Positions 1-7,440 of a stretch of DNA of 11,847 nucleotides are shown in pieces. The translations under genes were made by a program, and so were the position numbers. Numbering within the stretch: the first letter of the stretch is position 1; every line of letters starts with the position of its first letter. The stretch is taken from NCBI GenBank assembly GCA_022360075.1, contig JAKSDN010001313.1:1-11847 (forward strand), in the 5' to 3' direction. The notes below the pieces were generated by a model. It saw only the letters and a program-made list of their open reading frames with translations, did not search any database and was not told where the DNA came from. This DNA comes from Kiloniellales bacterium (GTDB taxonomy: Bacteria; Pseudomonadota; Alphaproteobacteria; Kiloniellales; JAKSDN01).

Positions 1-494
1 AAGACGTAGGACACGCCGATCACGCAGAGCACCGGGATGAACCATCCGGCGGTCCGGCGGGCGAACTCCAGCGCCAAAATCACCGCGAGGATGGAGAAGA
101 TCCAATCCGTCGCGATGAAGCGCACGCCGCGGTCGTAGAGCGCATCGAAGCCGACGATCACGTAGGCCGCGCAGACGACGGCGAGCAGGCCGATCACCGC
201 GTCGATGCCGAGGCCGAGGCGTGGCCGTCGCCGGTGCAGGCGCAGGGCCATGGGCAGCATCAGGGCACAGAGCAGCCCGAAGCCGCCCCAGTGGATCGCC
301 GACAGGGTCAGCTCGGGCAGGGTGCCGAGGGTGTTGGCGTAGATGTGGAAGACCGACAGCGCGACGCCGACCCAGAAGACGACTTGGCCGAGCGGCCCTT
401 CTTGGGTGTTGCGCGTCGCGGACTCGTGCTCTTCGGCGGCGTTTTCGCTGTCGTCCCGATCCGGACTCTGCGCGGCCTCACCAGGCTGAGCCAT
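1..494 (-). CDS. TRAP transporter fused permease (DctQM-type, 4TM/12TM), N-terminal part
   Basis: This is the inner-membrane permease of a TRAP uptake system, which uses an ion gradient to import substrate delivered by a periplasmic binding protein. Only the first 164 residues are in the window; the gene runs off the left edge. An acidic, hydrophilic leader of about 35 residues is followed by hydrophobic segments at about 37-56, 66-84, 97-116, 129-144 and 150-164. The stretch FHIYANTLGTLPELTLSAIH (50-69) looks like the conserved start of fused small-plus-large TRAP subunits that partner TAXI binding proteins. The ATG at 494-492 is preceded by a GGAGAAGGG ribosome site. The TAXI binding-protein gene lies directly upstream on the same strand, which supports the call. 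The large-subunit domain is not visible, so fusion is inferred from this N-terminal type. Confidence 0.82.
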   Translation of the reverse strand, partial: MAQPGEAAQSPDRDDSENAAEEHESATRNTQEGPLGQVVFWVGVALSVFHIYANTLGTLPELTLSAIHWGGFGLLCALMLPMALRLHRRRPRLGLGIDAVIGLLAVVCAAYVIVGFDALYDRGVRFIATDWIFSILAVILALEFARRTAGWFIPVLCVIGVSYV

Positions 495-625
495 GTCGCC
501 CTTCTCCCCAGTCTTTGCTACCTGATGCCCAATGGCTCCAGTAGCCGGACTCACTGGCCTTGAACTGGGCGATTTAGCCTCAAGGCCGGAAGCCTCGTCA
601 GTTTTCTTGGTCCGCTTCGCGGACG

Positions 626-725
626 CCCCCCACCCTAACCCTCCCCCTCAAGGGGGGAGGGGAAATGTAATCGCGCTCGAAACAATAGCTCCCTCCCCCT
701 TGATGGGGGAGGGTTGGGGTGGGGG
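626..725. repeat. GC-rich double-hairpin dispersed repeat (family B)
   Basis: Two arms form a long inverted repeat: 626-662 and 691-725 are nearly exact reverse complements. Each arm is also a hairpin of its own. The left arm has a 9-bp stem CCCTCCCCC (639-647) with GGGGGAGGG (653-661) and loop TCAAG. The right arm has the same 9-bp stem (691-699 with 705-713) and loop TTGAT. The loops are complementary over TCAA/TTGA. The element lies between the TAXI binding-protein stop (787) and the TRAP permease start (494), so it is probably transcribed. It may act as an mRNA-stabilising or attenuating structure or as a dispersed REP-like element; neither is shown. Confidence 0.8.
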
Positions 726-786
726 TGACGACGCTGCAGGCGTCACGAATGACGTGCCCAACTCGGGCCATCCTGCAGAAGTTCAT

Positions 787-1815
787 CTACTCCGCGATCA
801 ACTCCGCGGGGATGTCGATGCCCTGCTCGCGGTAGTACCTGGCCGCACCCGGGTGCAGGGGCACAGGCAGGCCCGCGATGGCCTTGTCCAGTGCCATGGC
901 CGTCGTCGCCTTGTGGATCCCCTGGAGGAACGGGAGGTTCTCGTAGATCGTCTTGGTGATCATGTAGACCTCCTCCTCGCCGACGTCGGCCCGCACGGCC
1001 AGGAAGTTGGGCTGGGCGATCGTCTTGATCTCCTGATCTTGGCTCGGGTAGGTCCCGGCCGGGATCACGTAGCGGGTCCAAAGCGCACCATCGCCATTGG
1101 CCCGCGCCACCTGTTCGTCCGTGAAGTCGAGCACGCGGATGTCGTCACCGATCGCCGCGAAGGCCCGCGTGACGGCACCGACGGGCACGCCGGCCGGTGT
1201 GTTCATGCCGGCGATGGTGCCGTTCTGCAGCGCATCGGCGCTCGGCCCGTAGCCCATGAAGGCGAGGTCGAAGGTCTGGTCGGGATCGATCCCGAGGTTC
1301 GACAGGATCGTGCGCCCGGAGCCCTCGGTGCCGGAGTTCTTCTTGCCGATCGAGAACTTCTCGCCGCTCATCGCCTTGAGATCGTCGATCGTGCCCGACT
1401 TGGTCTGGTCCTTGCGCACGACGAAATGTTCGACGTTCTGCCACAGCATCGAGACCGAGCGCATGTGCGCCTGCGGTCCGTCGGCCTCGACCTTGCCGGT
1501 GCCGGTCCAGGCCCATTGGCCGAAGAGACCCTGCAGGATCGCGAACTGGGCCTGGTCCTCGCGCAACAGCTTGACGTTCTCGCCGGAGCCGGCGGAGTTG
1601 ATCGCCGACATGCCGATCTTGTGCTTGGGCTGCAGCTTGACCTTGACCAGGGTCGCCAGGGCGACGCCAACCGGATAGTAGGTGCCGCCCGTCGTCGCGG
1701 TGGCGAGGATGTAGGACTTGTCCTGGGCCGCGGCGCTGCCGACCACCAGGGCGCCGGAAACCAATGCGCCGACCGCCGCGCCGAGAAGCCGACGCCGTCC
1801 CATGCCTTGCTTCAT
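787..1815 (-). CDS. TAXI-family TRAP transporter solute-binding protein
   Basis: This periplasmic binding protein (342 aa) captures a small organic ligand and hands it to the TRAP permease encoded downstream. A signal peptide is clear: basic start with three Arg (7-9), hydrophobic core 10-29, likely cleavage after AAA at 30. The twin-Arg followed by LLGAA resembles a Tat signal, but Sec export is equally possible. Mature residues begin with ILATATTGGTYYPVG (36-50), the typical opening of the TAXI (TRAP-associated extracytoplasmic immunogenic) family, and the length fits that family. The first ATG (1815) is chosen because GGGAGGT lies six bases before it; the ATG at codon 5 has only a weak site. 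Known TAXI ligands include glutamate and other carboxylates, but the ligand here cannot be inferred. Confidence 0.92.
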   Translation of the reverse strand: MKQGMGRRRLLGAAVGALVSGALVVGSAAAQDKSYILATATTGGTYYPVGVALATLVKVKLQPKHKIGMSAINSAGSGENVKLLREDQAQFAILQGLFGQWAWTGTGKVEADGPQAHMRSVSMLWQNVEHFVVRKDQTKSGTIDDLKAMSGEKFSIGKKNSGTEGSGRTILSNLGIDPDQTFDLAFMGYGPSADALQNGTIAGMNTPAGVPVGAVTRAFAAIGDDIRVLDFTDEQVARANGDGALWTRYVIPAGTYPSQDQEIKTIAQPNFLAVRADVGEEEVYMITKTIYENLPFLQGIHKATTAMALDKAIAGLPVPLHPGAARYYREQGIDIPAELIAE

Positions 1816-1990
1816 GCTCTACCTCCCGAATCGTAAGTGTGTCTACAATCTGTGGCTGCGGCCCGCTCGTCGTGGCGGGTTTCCGCGAGGCCTCATGGAT
1901 TCAATATAACAAGCCGTTCGGGCAAAACCACGGGCATCGCGTTTCGCGTCTAACGCGCGGCGGACCGGCTGTAGCTTTCTGAAGAGCGGA

Positions 1991-2824
1991 TCAGGGCGCG
2001 GAGCGGGGCAGGATCGCGATGGCCGAGGCGACAAGACTGTCGACCTCGCCGACAGGCCGGTCCTCGCCGTCGGCTTCGTAAAGCATGCCGGATTCGACGT
2101 CTCCGCTGAGGTTGAGCGCGGCCTCGCAGCCGTAACCGCCGTCGGCGGTCTCGGCGCGCAGGATCTCGGCGACGTGGAACAGCGCGGCGCTGCTGCTGCG
2201 CACCAGAAGCACGCGGCCCGCGTCGTCGATGCAGGCGACCGAGCGGATGAAGGCCTTCCTCGGCCGGGAGATGCCATTCTCGCCCGGGTACTCGACGATC
2301 TTGGGGCCGCTTTGGAGGGCCTGGCGGCAGGCGCCGTCGCGGTAGTCGAGCTTGTTGACCAGCTTGGCCTCGTCCCCGTTCACGCAGAAGACGCCGCTCT
2401 GGGTCCTCGACTGGCGGTTCAACGGCGAGATCGTGTCGCCGTCTTGCACGACCAGCCCGGCCGGCACCGGCAGCGCGAACGATTGGCCGAAGCCGCCGTT
2501 GACCACGGCGATCGCACCTACGATGCGCTTGAGCTCCCGGAGGCTGTAGCTGGCGTACTTTTTTCCTTCCCGGCTGACCGTCGAATAGCTGTCGAGGACG
2601 ACAACCTTGGTTCGCGTCGGGTCGGCGCGCACGACGGCGAGTGTGGCAGGCGCCTCGACGCCGGCGATCTCGTGTTCGCTGCGGCGGAACTCGACGCCGG
2701 GCGCGACCGGCTGCCAGCCATCCTCCTGGCCGGCGGCCTTCGGGACTTCAAAAGCTACGGAGAAAATCGCCAACAGGACCAGGCCTGCGAACCGAGAAAC
2801 CATATCGGGAAGGCGACCGATCAT
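1991..2824 (-). CDS. Exported phosphodiester glycosidase-like protein (DUF2233/NAGPA type)
   Basis: This 277-aa protein has a signal peptide (hydrophobic 11-25, likely cleavage near AAG at 30-32). The mature part resembles the NAGPA/DUF2233 fold found in exopolysaccharide-related and phosphodiester glycosidase proteins: AVVNGGF at 106-112, QSGPKIV at 171-177, and a C-terminal ALNLSGDVESGMLY (236-249) where relatives usually have LNLDGG or LYLDGS. The usual Asp of that motif is Ser here, so activity is uncertain. Three Cys (147, 166, 199) plus Cys233 could form disulfides in the periplasm. The start at 2824 is preferred over an upstream ATG at 2854 because it gives an ATGA overlap with the preceding membrane-protein gene and begins directly with a normal signal peptide. 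Family call is from recalled motifs; substrate unknown. Confidence 0.72.
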   Translation of the reverse strand: MIGRLPDMVSRFAGLVLLAIFSVAFEVPKAAGQEDGWQPVAPGVEFRRSEHEIAGVEAPATLAVVRADPTRTKVVVLDSYSTVSREGKKYASYSLRELKRIVGAIAVVNGGFGQSFALPVPAGLVVQDGDTISPLNRQSRTQSGVFCVNGDEAKLVNKLDYRDGACRQALQSGPKIVEYPGENGISRPRKAFIRSVACIDDAGRVLLVRSSSAALFHVAEILRAETADGGYGCEAALNLSGDVESGMLYEADGEDRPVGEVDSLVASAIAILPRSAP

Positions 2825-3504
2825 GAGCTTGCGTTCTTGACCAGCACGACGCACTCGATCACGGCCCGCTCGTTTTCCTTGAGGTTCACGGGCACGAAGC
2901 GCATGACGTGGAGGTTGGCGCCCGGGTCGGCGTCGAATCGCAGGTGCTCGGTGATGTTGCCCTGAACCAGCGTGTAGGGGAAAGGGCGGGGCTCGCCCCA
3001 GGCCCGGCGGTCGAGGATGACCCTGAACTGGGCCTGCGAGCCGACGGTCGCCGTCGCGAGAATCGTCAGCTCCACCTCCTGCTCCTTGCGGGCATAGAAG
3101 ATCAGGAAGTTGTCGTCGCCCGAAGCCTCCGGAGAGAAGACGATGGTCTTGGTGTAGCCCGAATCGACGTGCTGGCCCGAGCTGCGCGCGATCTGCTCGG
3201 CGATGGCACGCTTGTGGTCGTCGGTGATGAGCTGATCGTTGAAGGACTCGTCCTCCAGCAGTGCCGCCTTGACCTTGTCCGAGATGTAGGCGGTCGGATA
3301 GATCGATTCGATCAGTGGCCGCAGCAGGTTTTCCTTCCAGGTCAGCCCGGCGCCGATGAAAAGCGCGAAGCCGCCGACGAAGGCGCCGACGATCAAGCGC
3401 ATGCCCCTCAGCCGGCGCTTGAGCTCGGCATCGAGGATTTCCGTGACCTTGGCCTTGAAGAGGAGCTCCTCGCCGGCGCCGCTCCCGTCGCCTTGAAATG
3501 ACAT
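2821..3504 (-). CDS. Single-pass membrane protein of unknown function
   Basis: I do not recognise this 227-aa protein. Residues 1-35 are hydrophilic and charged, with a helical, coiled-coil-prone stretch at 13-34 ending in Arg/Lys. One strong membrane segment follows at about 36-55. The rest (about 56-227) is polar, with alternating beta-like runs such as VELTILATATVG (144-155) and a C-terminal AVIECVVLVKN (214-224), which suggests a folded beta-rich domain. By the positive-inside rule the N-terminus is cytoplasmic and the C-terminal domain periplasmic. It overlaps the downstream DUF2233-type gene by ATGA, so the two are translated together and the exported product may act with this domain. 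The ribosome site is weak (a GGGAT about ten bases before the ATG). It is real by codon use and coupling. Confidence 0.75.
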   Translation of the reverse strand: MSFQGDGSGAGEELLFKAKVTEILDAELKRRLRGMRLIVGAFVGGFALFIGAGLTWKENLLRPLIESIYPTAYISDKVKAALLEDESFNDQLITDDHKRAIAEQIARSSGQHVDSGYTKTIVFSPEASGDDNFLIFYARKEQEVELTILATATVGSQAQFRVILDRRAWGEPRPFPYTLVQGNITEHLRFDADPGANLHVMRFVPVNLKENERAVIECVVLVKNASS

Positions 3505-3635
3505 CGTGAGAATCCCGTGTCTCTCGCTAAAGCAACCTTTGCCCGCGCCGCTCCCCCGACCGGCCGGCCTGAATCTCCGATGCTTGACTCTTCGCCCGTG
3601 GTGAAGCCCCCGAGTCGTAAGAGACTTGAGCGTGC

Positions 3636-3650
3636 CTTGATGTGATCAAG
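3636..3650. promoter_or_regulatory. Perfect palindrome, possible operator or hairpin
   Basis: CTTGAT and ATCAAG are separated by GTG, giving a perfect 6+6 palindrome. It lies in the 190-base gap between the stop of the alpha/beta hydrolase gene (3695) and the start of the membrane-protein gene (3504), about 130 bases upstream of the latter. Further CTTGA or TCAAG pentamers occur at 3583-3587, 3625-3629 and 3661-3665. It could be a transcription-factor site for the downstream pair or part of a weak terminator, though no T-run follows on the minus strand. Confidence 0.35.
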
Positions 3651-3694
3651 CACACAAGCATCAAGCGCTACGGCATGTTGCTTCGGGCAAAACT

Positions 3695-4840
3695 TCAGCA
3701 GGAAGACAAGAACCTCTCGAGCCGCGCGACGACTCGCTCCGGTTGTTCCTGCTGGACCCAATGACCGGCGCCATCGACGAGGTCGCAAGCCAGCATGCGG
3801 CTGCACGCAAGAGACTGCATTGACTCGAGGGCGCCCGGCTTCTGATGGATGCCCCAATCCCGCGCGCCGGCGATGAAGCAGGCCGGCACATCGATCGTGC
3901 GACTGGAAAAGAGCTGCAGCTCCGCCGCTTGCTCCTCGCTGGTCATGCAGCGATACCATTGCAGGCCGCCTTGGAAGCCGGTGCGGGCGAACTCTTTGGC
4001 GTAGACCGCCAGCTCCGCGTCGGTGAGCCAGCGGCAGGCCGCGATCTCCGCATCGTTCGGCATGTCGGGCGCCACCGTCTCGGCCATGCCGAGGTCGAGG
4101 TCCATGACGTAGTAGTCCGGCAGCTTCGCCAACTCCTCCGCCGTCCAGGCGCGCAAGGCGAAGGGCTCGTTGCCCGCCCAGTCGGCCGACTTGACGTGAT
4201 AGTAGGCGCGTAGGAAGGCGGCGATGCCTTGCGGGCATTCGCGCATGTTGGCGTCCGCCGGGCGGGTGCCGTAGTACCACTGGTAGTGCTTGCGCGGCCG
4301 GGCAAGGGACGCGAGCTGTCGGTGGATGTCGGGCCCATCGGGTCGGTCATCAGCGGCAATGCCGAATGGAAGGGCGGGCGGTCCGTCGAAGGGCGCGCTC
4401 ATGAGCGCCACGGCACGGAACACGTCGGGTCGGACCAGCGCGCAGTAGGCCGCGACCGGGGAGCCGAAGTCGTGGCCGACGACGGCGGCGACCGAACGGC
4501 GCCCGAGCCGCGCGATCAGCGCCAGGGTGTCGCGCACGATATTGAGAATGCGGAAGCTCGTGAGGTCGCCGTCGTAGTCCGGGTCCCAGCCCGTGGTGCG
4601 GCCGTAGCCTCTCTGGTCGGGCGCGACGACGTGATAGCCCGCCGCGGCCAGGGGAAGCATGACCTTGCGCCAGCTATAGGCCAGCTCGGGAAAGCCGTGG
4701 AGCAAGAGCAGGCAGGGCCGATCGGGTGCCTCGAAGCCTGCTTCCAGGAGGTGCATCCGCAGCCCGTTCACGTCCTCGACGAAGCGCGAGCGGATGCCCT
4801 TCGGCAGCGTGTCCGCGCCAAACGCGGCGACGTCATTCAC
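3695..4840 (-). CDS. Alpha/beta hydrolase, epoxide hydrolase type
   Basis: This 381-aa protein has the full soluble epoxide hydrolase layout, an enzyme that opens an epoxide with water through an Asp-ester intermediate in the cytoplasm. Visible elements are the oxyanion-hole HGFPE (48-52), APDQRGYGRT (73-82), the nucleophile elbow VGHDFG (121-126) with Asp124, cap-domain Tyr candidates in HYQWYY (185-190) and GFQGGLQWYR (288-297, Tyr296), the acid Asp328 in GARDWG, and His360 in GAGHW. Asp as nucleophile together with the cap Tyr favours an epoxide hydrolase over a serine esterase; a dehalogenase is less likely. The GTG at 4840 is chosen as start because it overlaps the TGA of the upstream methyltransferase gene (GTGA); a longer reading to 4987 would run through that gene. 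The physiological epoxide is unknown. Confidence 0.88.
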   Translation of the reverse strand: MNDVAAFGADTLPKGIRSRFVEDVNGLRMHLLEAGFEAPDRPCLLLLHGFPELAYSWRKVMLPLAAAGYHVVAPDQRGYGRTTGWDPDYDGDLTSFRILNIVRDTLALIARLGRRSVAAVVGHDFGSPVAAYCALVRPDVFRAVALMSAPFDGPPALPFGIAADDRPDGPDIHRQLASLARPRKHYQWYYGTRPADANMRECPQGIAAFLRAYYHVKSADWAGNEPFALRAWTAEELAKLPDYYVMDLDLGMAETVAPDMPNDAEIAACRWLTDAELAVYAKEFARTGFQGGLQWYRCMTSEEQAAELQLFSSRTIDVPACFIAGARDWGIHQKPGALESMQSLACSRMLACDLVDGAGHWVQQEQPERVVARLERFLSSC

Positions 4841-5778
4841 GCGGCGCGGTCCCGGGCGCGCGCGGCGGCCTGGACGTGTTCGACCGACAGGCCGCAGCAG
4901 CCGCCGAGGATTTGCACGCCGGATTCGATCCAGTCGCGGCAGAAGGCCTCGAAGCGCTCGGGCGTGACGACGTCGACGAAGCGCCAATCCGGCATCTCGA
5001 AGTAGCCGGAGTCGGGATAAGCCATGAGCGGCCCCTGGTATCGCTGCCGCAGAGCTTGCAGCGCCTCGGCGATCAGCTCGGATCCGCTGTGCATGACGCC
5101 GGCGGCATCGATGCCCTGCTCGGGGATCAGGCTGGTGACCGCGTCGAGCGGCAGGTCCTCGGCATCTTGGAAGCTGACGACGCGACCCTCCTTGCCGCGG
5201 CGCACGCTGAGCCCGAACCAGACCGGCAGGCCGGTCGTCAGCGCTGCGTCCAACGCCAGGCGGGCGCGCCCCGGGTGATACATCATTTCCAGCATGATCA
5301 GCTCGCAGCCGGCGTCTTTGAGAACCTGGGCGAGCTCTTCGAAGGCAGCGCCGATTTCGGAATCGTCGGGCAGTCTGTCGGGATCGACCTTATCCGTGCC
5401 GTCGGCCACCGGCACCATGTGCGACAGCGAGCCGGCGACCACGACCTCCGCGCCGCCCGGCGCCCGGTCGCGTGCCCGCAGAGCCGCCTCGACGGCGCGG
5501 CGGTTGATCTCCTCCACCCGCTCGCCGTAGCCGGCACCCGACAGCATGAGGCGCGAGGAGGCGTAGGTATTGGCGGTGATCACCTCGGCCCCGGCGGCGA
5601 TGTAGTCGGCGTGAATCTCCGTCAGCAGCGCGTCGTTGTGCAGCGTCGCCGGCCCGCACCAGGCAGCCGGATCCATCGGCGCCCCGCGGCGCTGCAGCTC
5701 GGTGCCGGTGCCGCCGTCGAGGATCACGATCTCGCCGGCATCGAGGCGTTGCTTCAAACGGTCATAGGTCATCGCCAT
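4837..5778 (-). CDS. Homocysteine S-methyltransferase family protein
   Basis: This 313-aa cytoplasmic protein is a stand-alone member of the BHMT/MmuM/MetH N-terminal barrel family, which moves a methyl group to a thiol such as homocysteine through a zinc site. It starts with DGGTGTELQRRG (21-32), has ITANTYASS (67-75), YPDSGYF (254-260, equivalent to YPNAG/YPNSG) and ends with the zinc motif GGCCG (292-296; Cys294, Cys295). The first zinc Cys, normally in a GxNC motif, aligns with His230 in GVMHSG, so metal binding or substrate may differ from the classical enzymes. AAGGTGA precedes the ATG at 5778 by only three bases; the second ATG (5772, codon 3) has better spacing and may be the true start. 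It is coupled by GTGA to the downstream epoxide hydrolase. The methyl donor is unknown. Confidence 0.88.
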   Translation of the reverse strand: MAMTYDRLKQRLDAGEIVILDGGTGTELQRRGAPMDPAAWCGPATLHNDALLTEIHADYIAAGAEVITANTYASSRLMLSGAGYGERVEEINRRAVEAALRARDRAPGGAEVVVAGSLSHMVPVADGTDKVDPDRLPDDSEIGAAFEELAQVLKDAGCELIMLEMMYHPGRARLALDAALTTGLPVWFGLSVRRGKEGRVVSFQDAEDLPLDAVTSLIPEQGIDAAGVMHSGSELIAEALQALRQRYQGPLMAYPDSGYFEMPDWRFVDVVTPERFEAFCRDWIESGVQILGGCCGLSVEHVQAAARARDRAA

Positions 5779-5838
5779 TCACCTTTATCATTCCTGGGTG
5801 TCGATGGCCCGTTTGCCGCAATCGAATGCCGATGCTAC

Positions 5839-7440
5839 TCATCGAAGTGCCTCGATCGCCTCGACAACCGGCGCCGACAGCCGCAGCGACTTCTCGTCCG
5901 TCCGGGCGATGCCGCCCGAGTAGGAGTAGGGGCAAGAGGGGTCGACGCTGCGCGGGATTTGCAGGGCCTTGAAGCTGGCCGGCACGAGCTCCTTCGCCAT
6001 GCGCTCGACGAGACGCCTTCTGCTTTGGTGACTCTCGCCGAACGTTTCGGCCAACATCACGCTGTATGACATGATGCTGGAACCGTACCCGGGATCTCCG
6101 TGGTAGATGCTGAAAAGGTAGTTGGCGTCACCGGAATAGATGCTCCGACGGGTGACCCCGACATACATCGTGCGCCGGTCGCCCGAGCGATAGGGCTCGA
6201 GCATGCGGTTGAGCGTGTCGACGTGGCCGTCGACAAGGATTTGCCCCGGCCCAGCCTCGATATCTTCGATCAGGCGCGTGAGATAGTAGTGGTCGAACGC
6301 GCCCGTTTCGGCAAAGGCGGACCTCAGCTTGTCGACATAGTCGGCGAGCGTCCAGGCCGAGAAGTCGACGTCGATGCCGTGGAGCCGCGCCAGCACATCT
6401 TCGGCCTCGCGCTGCCGCTGTAGGCGATCCGGTGCGCCGAATTGCCAGTCATTCGGCAGGCGGCGGATCTTTGCGGGTACCCCTGTGATCTCCTCATAGA
6501 GGTTCGCTGCCTGCCGCAGGAACACGGCGTCGACCGGTGGGAGTGGGATAAGGATGACCTGCAGGCCGGCCTCGTTCGGCTCCAGCAGCGGAAAGTCGGC
6601 GATCGACGGAAGCCGCTCGTCGAGGATGTCGGCTGCCTCACGGATCAGGGAGATCGTCTCCGCGTTCTCGAAGACCACTTGGGCACTTGCCCGGCGGGAA
6701 GCCGCGTCGTCCGCGTTGCGGAAGTACGCGGCGTGCGCCTCGTAGAGGGCCGGCGAGGTCGCGATCACTTCGCGCAGCACGGCCAGGGCGGTCTCGCGCT
6801 TTCCGGCGACAAGGAGGTCAGTGGCGTGATCGAGAATCTGGGCCCCCCATCGGCCCATGAGGACGTTGCCGGCGCCGCGCGCCTCTTCGTAGCGTTGCCG
6901 ATTTGCCAACGAACGGATGATGGCTGTCCTGCCGGCCAGACCATCGGACTTCCCTCGCCTTGCGGAAAAGATCCAGCCTTGTACCGAGGAGACGTGGCGG
7001 ACGGCGATGACCAGGTGATCCATCTCGCTATCGCGGGCCTTGCCGACGATCTCGAACGCGTCGATCGATTCGAAGGTCCCGCCGTTTGCGGACAAGAGCT
7101 GATTGAAGTTGCCCAGCGCGTTCTCGAACAGGGCCTCACACTGGGTCAGCTTGCAGGGCGTGCTTTCCAGCGCCAGTTGGAACGTCCCGTCCTTCGACCT
7201 GTAGACGGCCTGATCGCTCTGCCCGTTCTTGCTGCTGCCGACCAGGACGAACGAAGGATCGCCGATATCGAGGGCCGCGGCGTAGTAAGCCGGCAGGAAG
7301 GTGGGCGGCTCGGCGGCACCCGCGGTTGCGCCGTGGCCGGCGAGCAGGGCGCCCAAGAGCACGAGGCGTGTTGCGAAAGCTACTCCGCGGCGGGCGCCTT
7401 CGGACTGCGCTGGCTCTCGGCACGCTGTGCATGAACGCAT
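5839..7440 (-). CDS. Exported protein with archaemetzincin-like domain lacking HExxH
   Basis: This 533-aa protein starts at the ATG at 7440, preceded by GGAGA, with a signal peptide (hydrophobic 20-42, cleavage near AGAAE, 40-44). An in-frame extension to 7584 lacks a ribosome site and export signal and is rejected. Residues about 170-270 are helical and TPR-like (ALAVLREVIATSPALYEAHA, 218-237). From about 290 the order of motifs matches archaemetzincins (peptidase M54): VILIPLPPVDAVFL (295-308), RLQRQREAEDVLARL (339-353), YVGVTRRSIYSGDANYLFS (426-444), SIMSYSVM (455-462), KELVPASFKAL (483-493), CPYSYS (503-508) and DEK (515-517). Where the family has HExxH, this protein reads PASFK (487-491), so zinc catalysis is not expected. 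The family link rests on recalled motif order and is moderate; a wholly new family is possible. It sits 60 bases upstream of the methyltransferase gene and may share its transcript. Confidence 0.7.
   Translation of the reverse strand: MRSCTACREPAQSEGARRGVAFATRLVLLGALLAGHGATAGAAEPPTFLPAYYAAALDIGDPSFVLVGSSKNGQSDQAVYRSKDGTFQLALESTPCKLTQCEALFENALGNFNQLLSANGGTFESIDAFEIVGKARDSEMDHLVIAVRHVSSVQGWIFSARRGKSDGLAGRTAIIRSLANRQRYEEARGAGNVLMGRWGAQILDHATDLLVAGKRETALAVLREVIATSPALYEAHAAYFRNADDAASRRASAQVVFENAETISLIREAADILDERLPSIADFPLLEPNEAGLQVILIPLPPVDAVFLRQAANLYEEITGVPAKIRRLPNDWQFGAPDRLQRQREAEDVLARLHGIDVDFSAWTLADYVDKLRSAFAETGAFDHYYLTRLIEDIEAGPGQILVDGHVDTLNRMLEPYRSGDRRTMYVGVTRRSIYSGDANYLFSIYHGDPGYGSSIMSYSVMLAETFGESHQSRRRLVERMAKELVPASFKALQIPRSVDPSCPYSYSGGIARTDEKSLRLSAPVVEAIEALR

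Noticed and set aside
532..1836. 434-codon open frame on the plus strand across the TAXI gene
   Set aside because: It is antisense to a clear TAXI binding-protein gene and spans the GC-rich repeat; its translation is low-complexity and Arg/Asp/Val rich with no family motifs, as expected from a GC-rich shadow frame.
1862..1879. Small hairpin CCCGC / GCGGG upstream of the TAXI gene
   Set aside because: Five base pairs with an eight-base loop is expected by chance at this GC content; no T-run follows.
1896..1940. Possible minus-strand promoter for the TAXI gene (TATATT as -10)
   Set aside because: The best-spaced -35 matches consensus at only about two of six positions, so the assignment is not supportable.
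4841..4987. 49-codon N-terminal extension of the epoxide hydrolase
   Set aside because: It is inside the methyltransferase gene, Arg-rich and without a ribosome site; the GTG at 4840 gives a standard GTGA overlap.
4726..6069. 447-codon open frame on the plus strand across the methyltransferase
   Set aside because: It lies opposite three real minus-strand genes, shows no domain motif and has no ribosome site.
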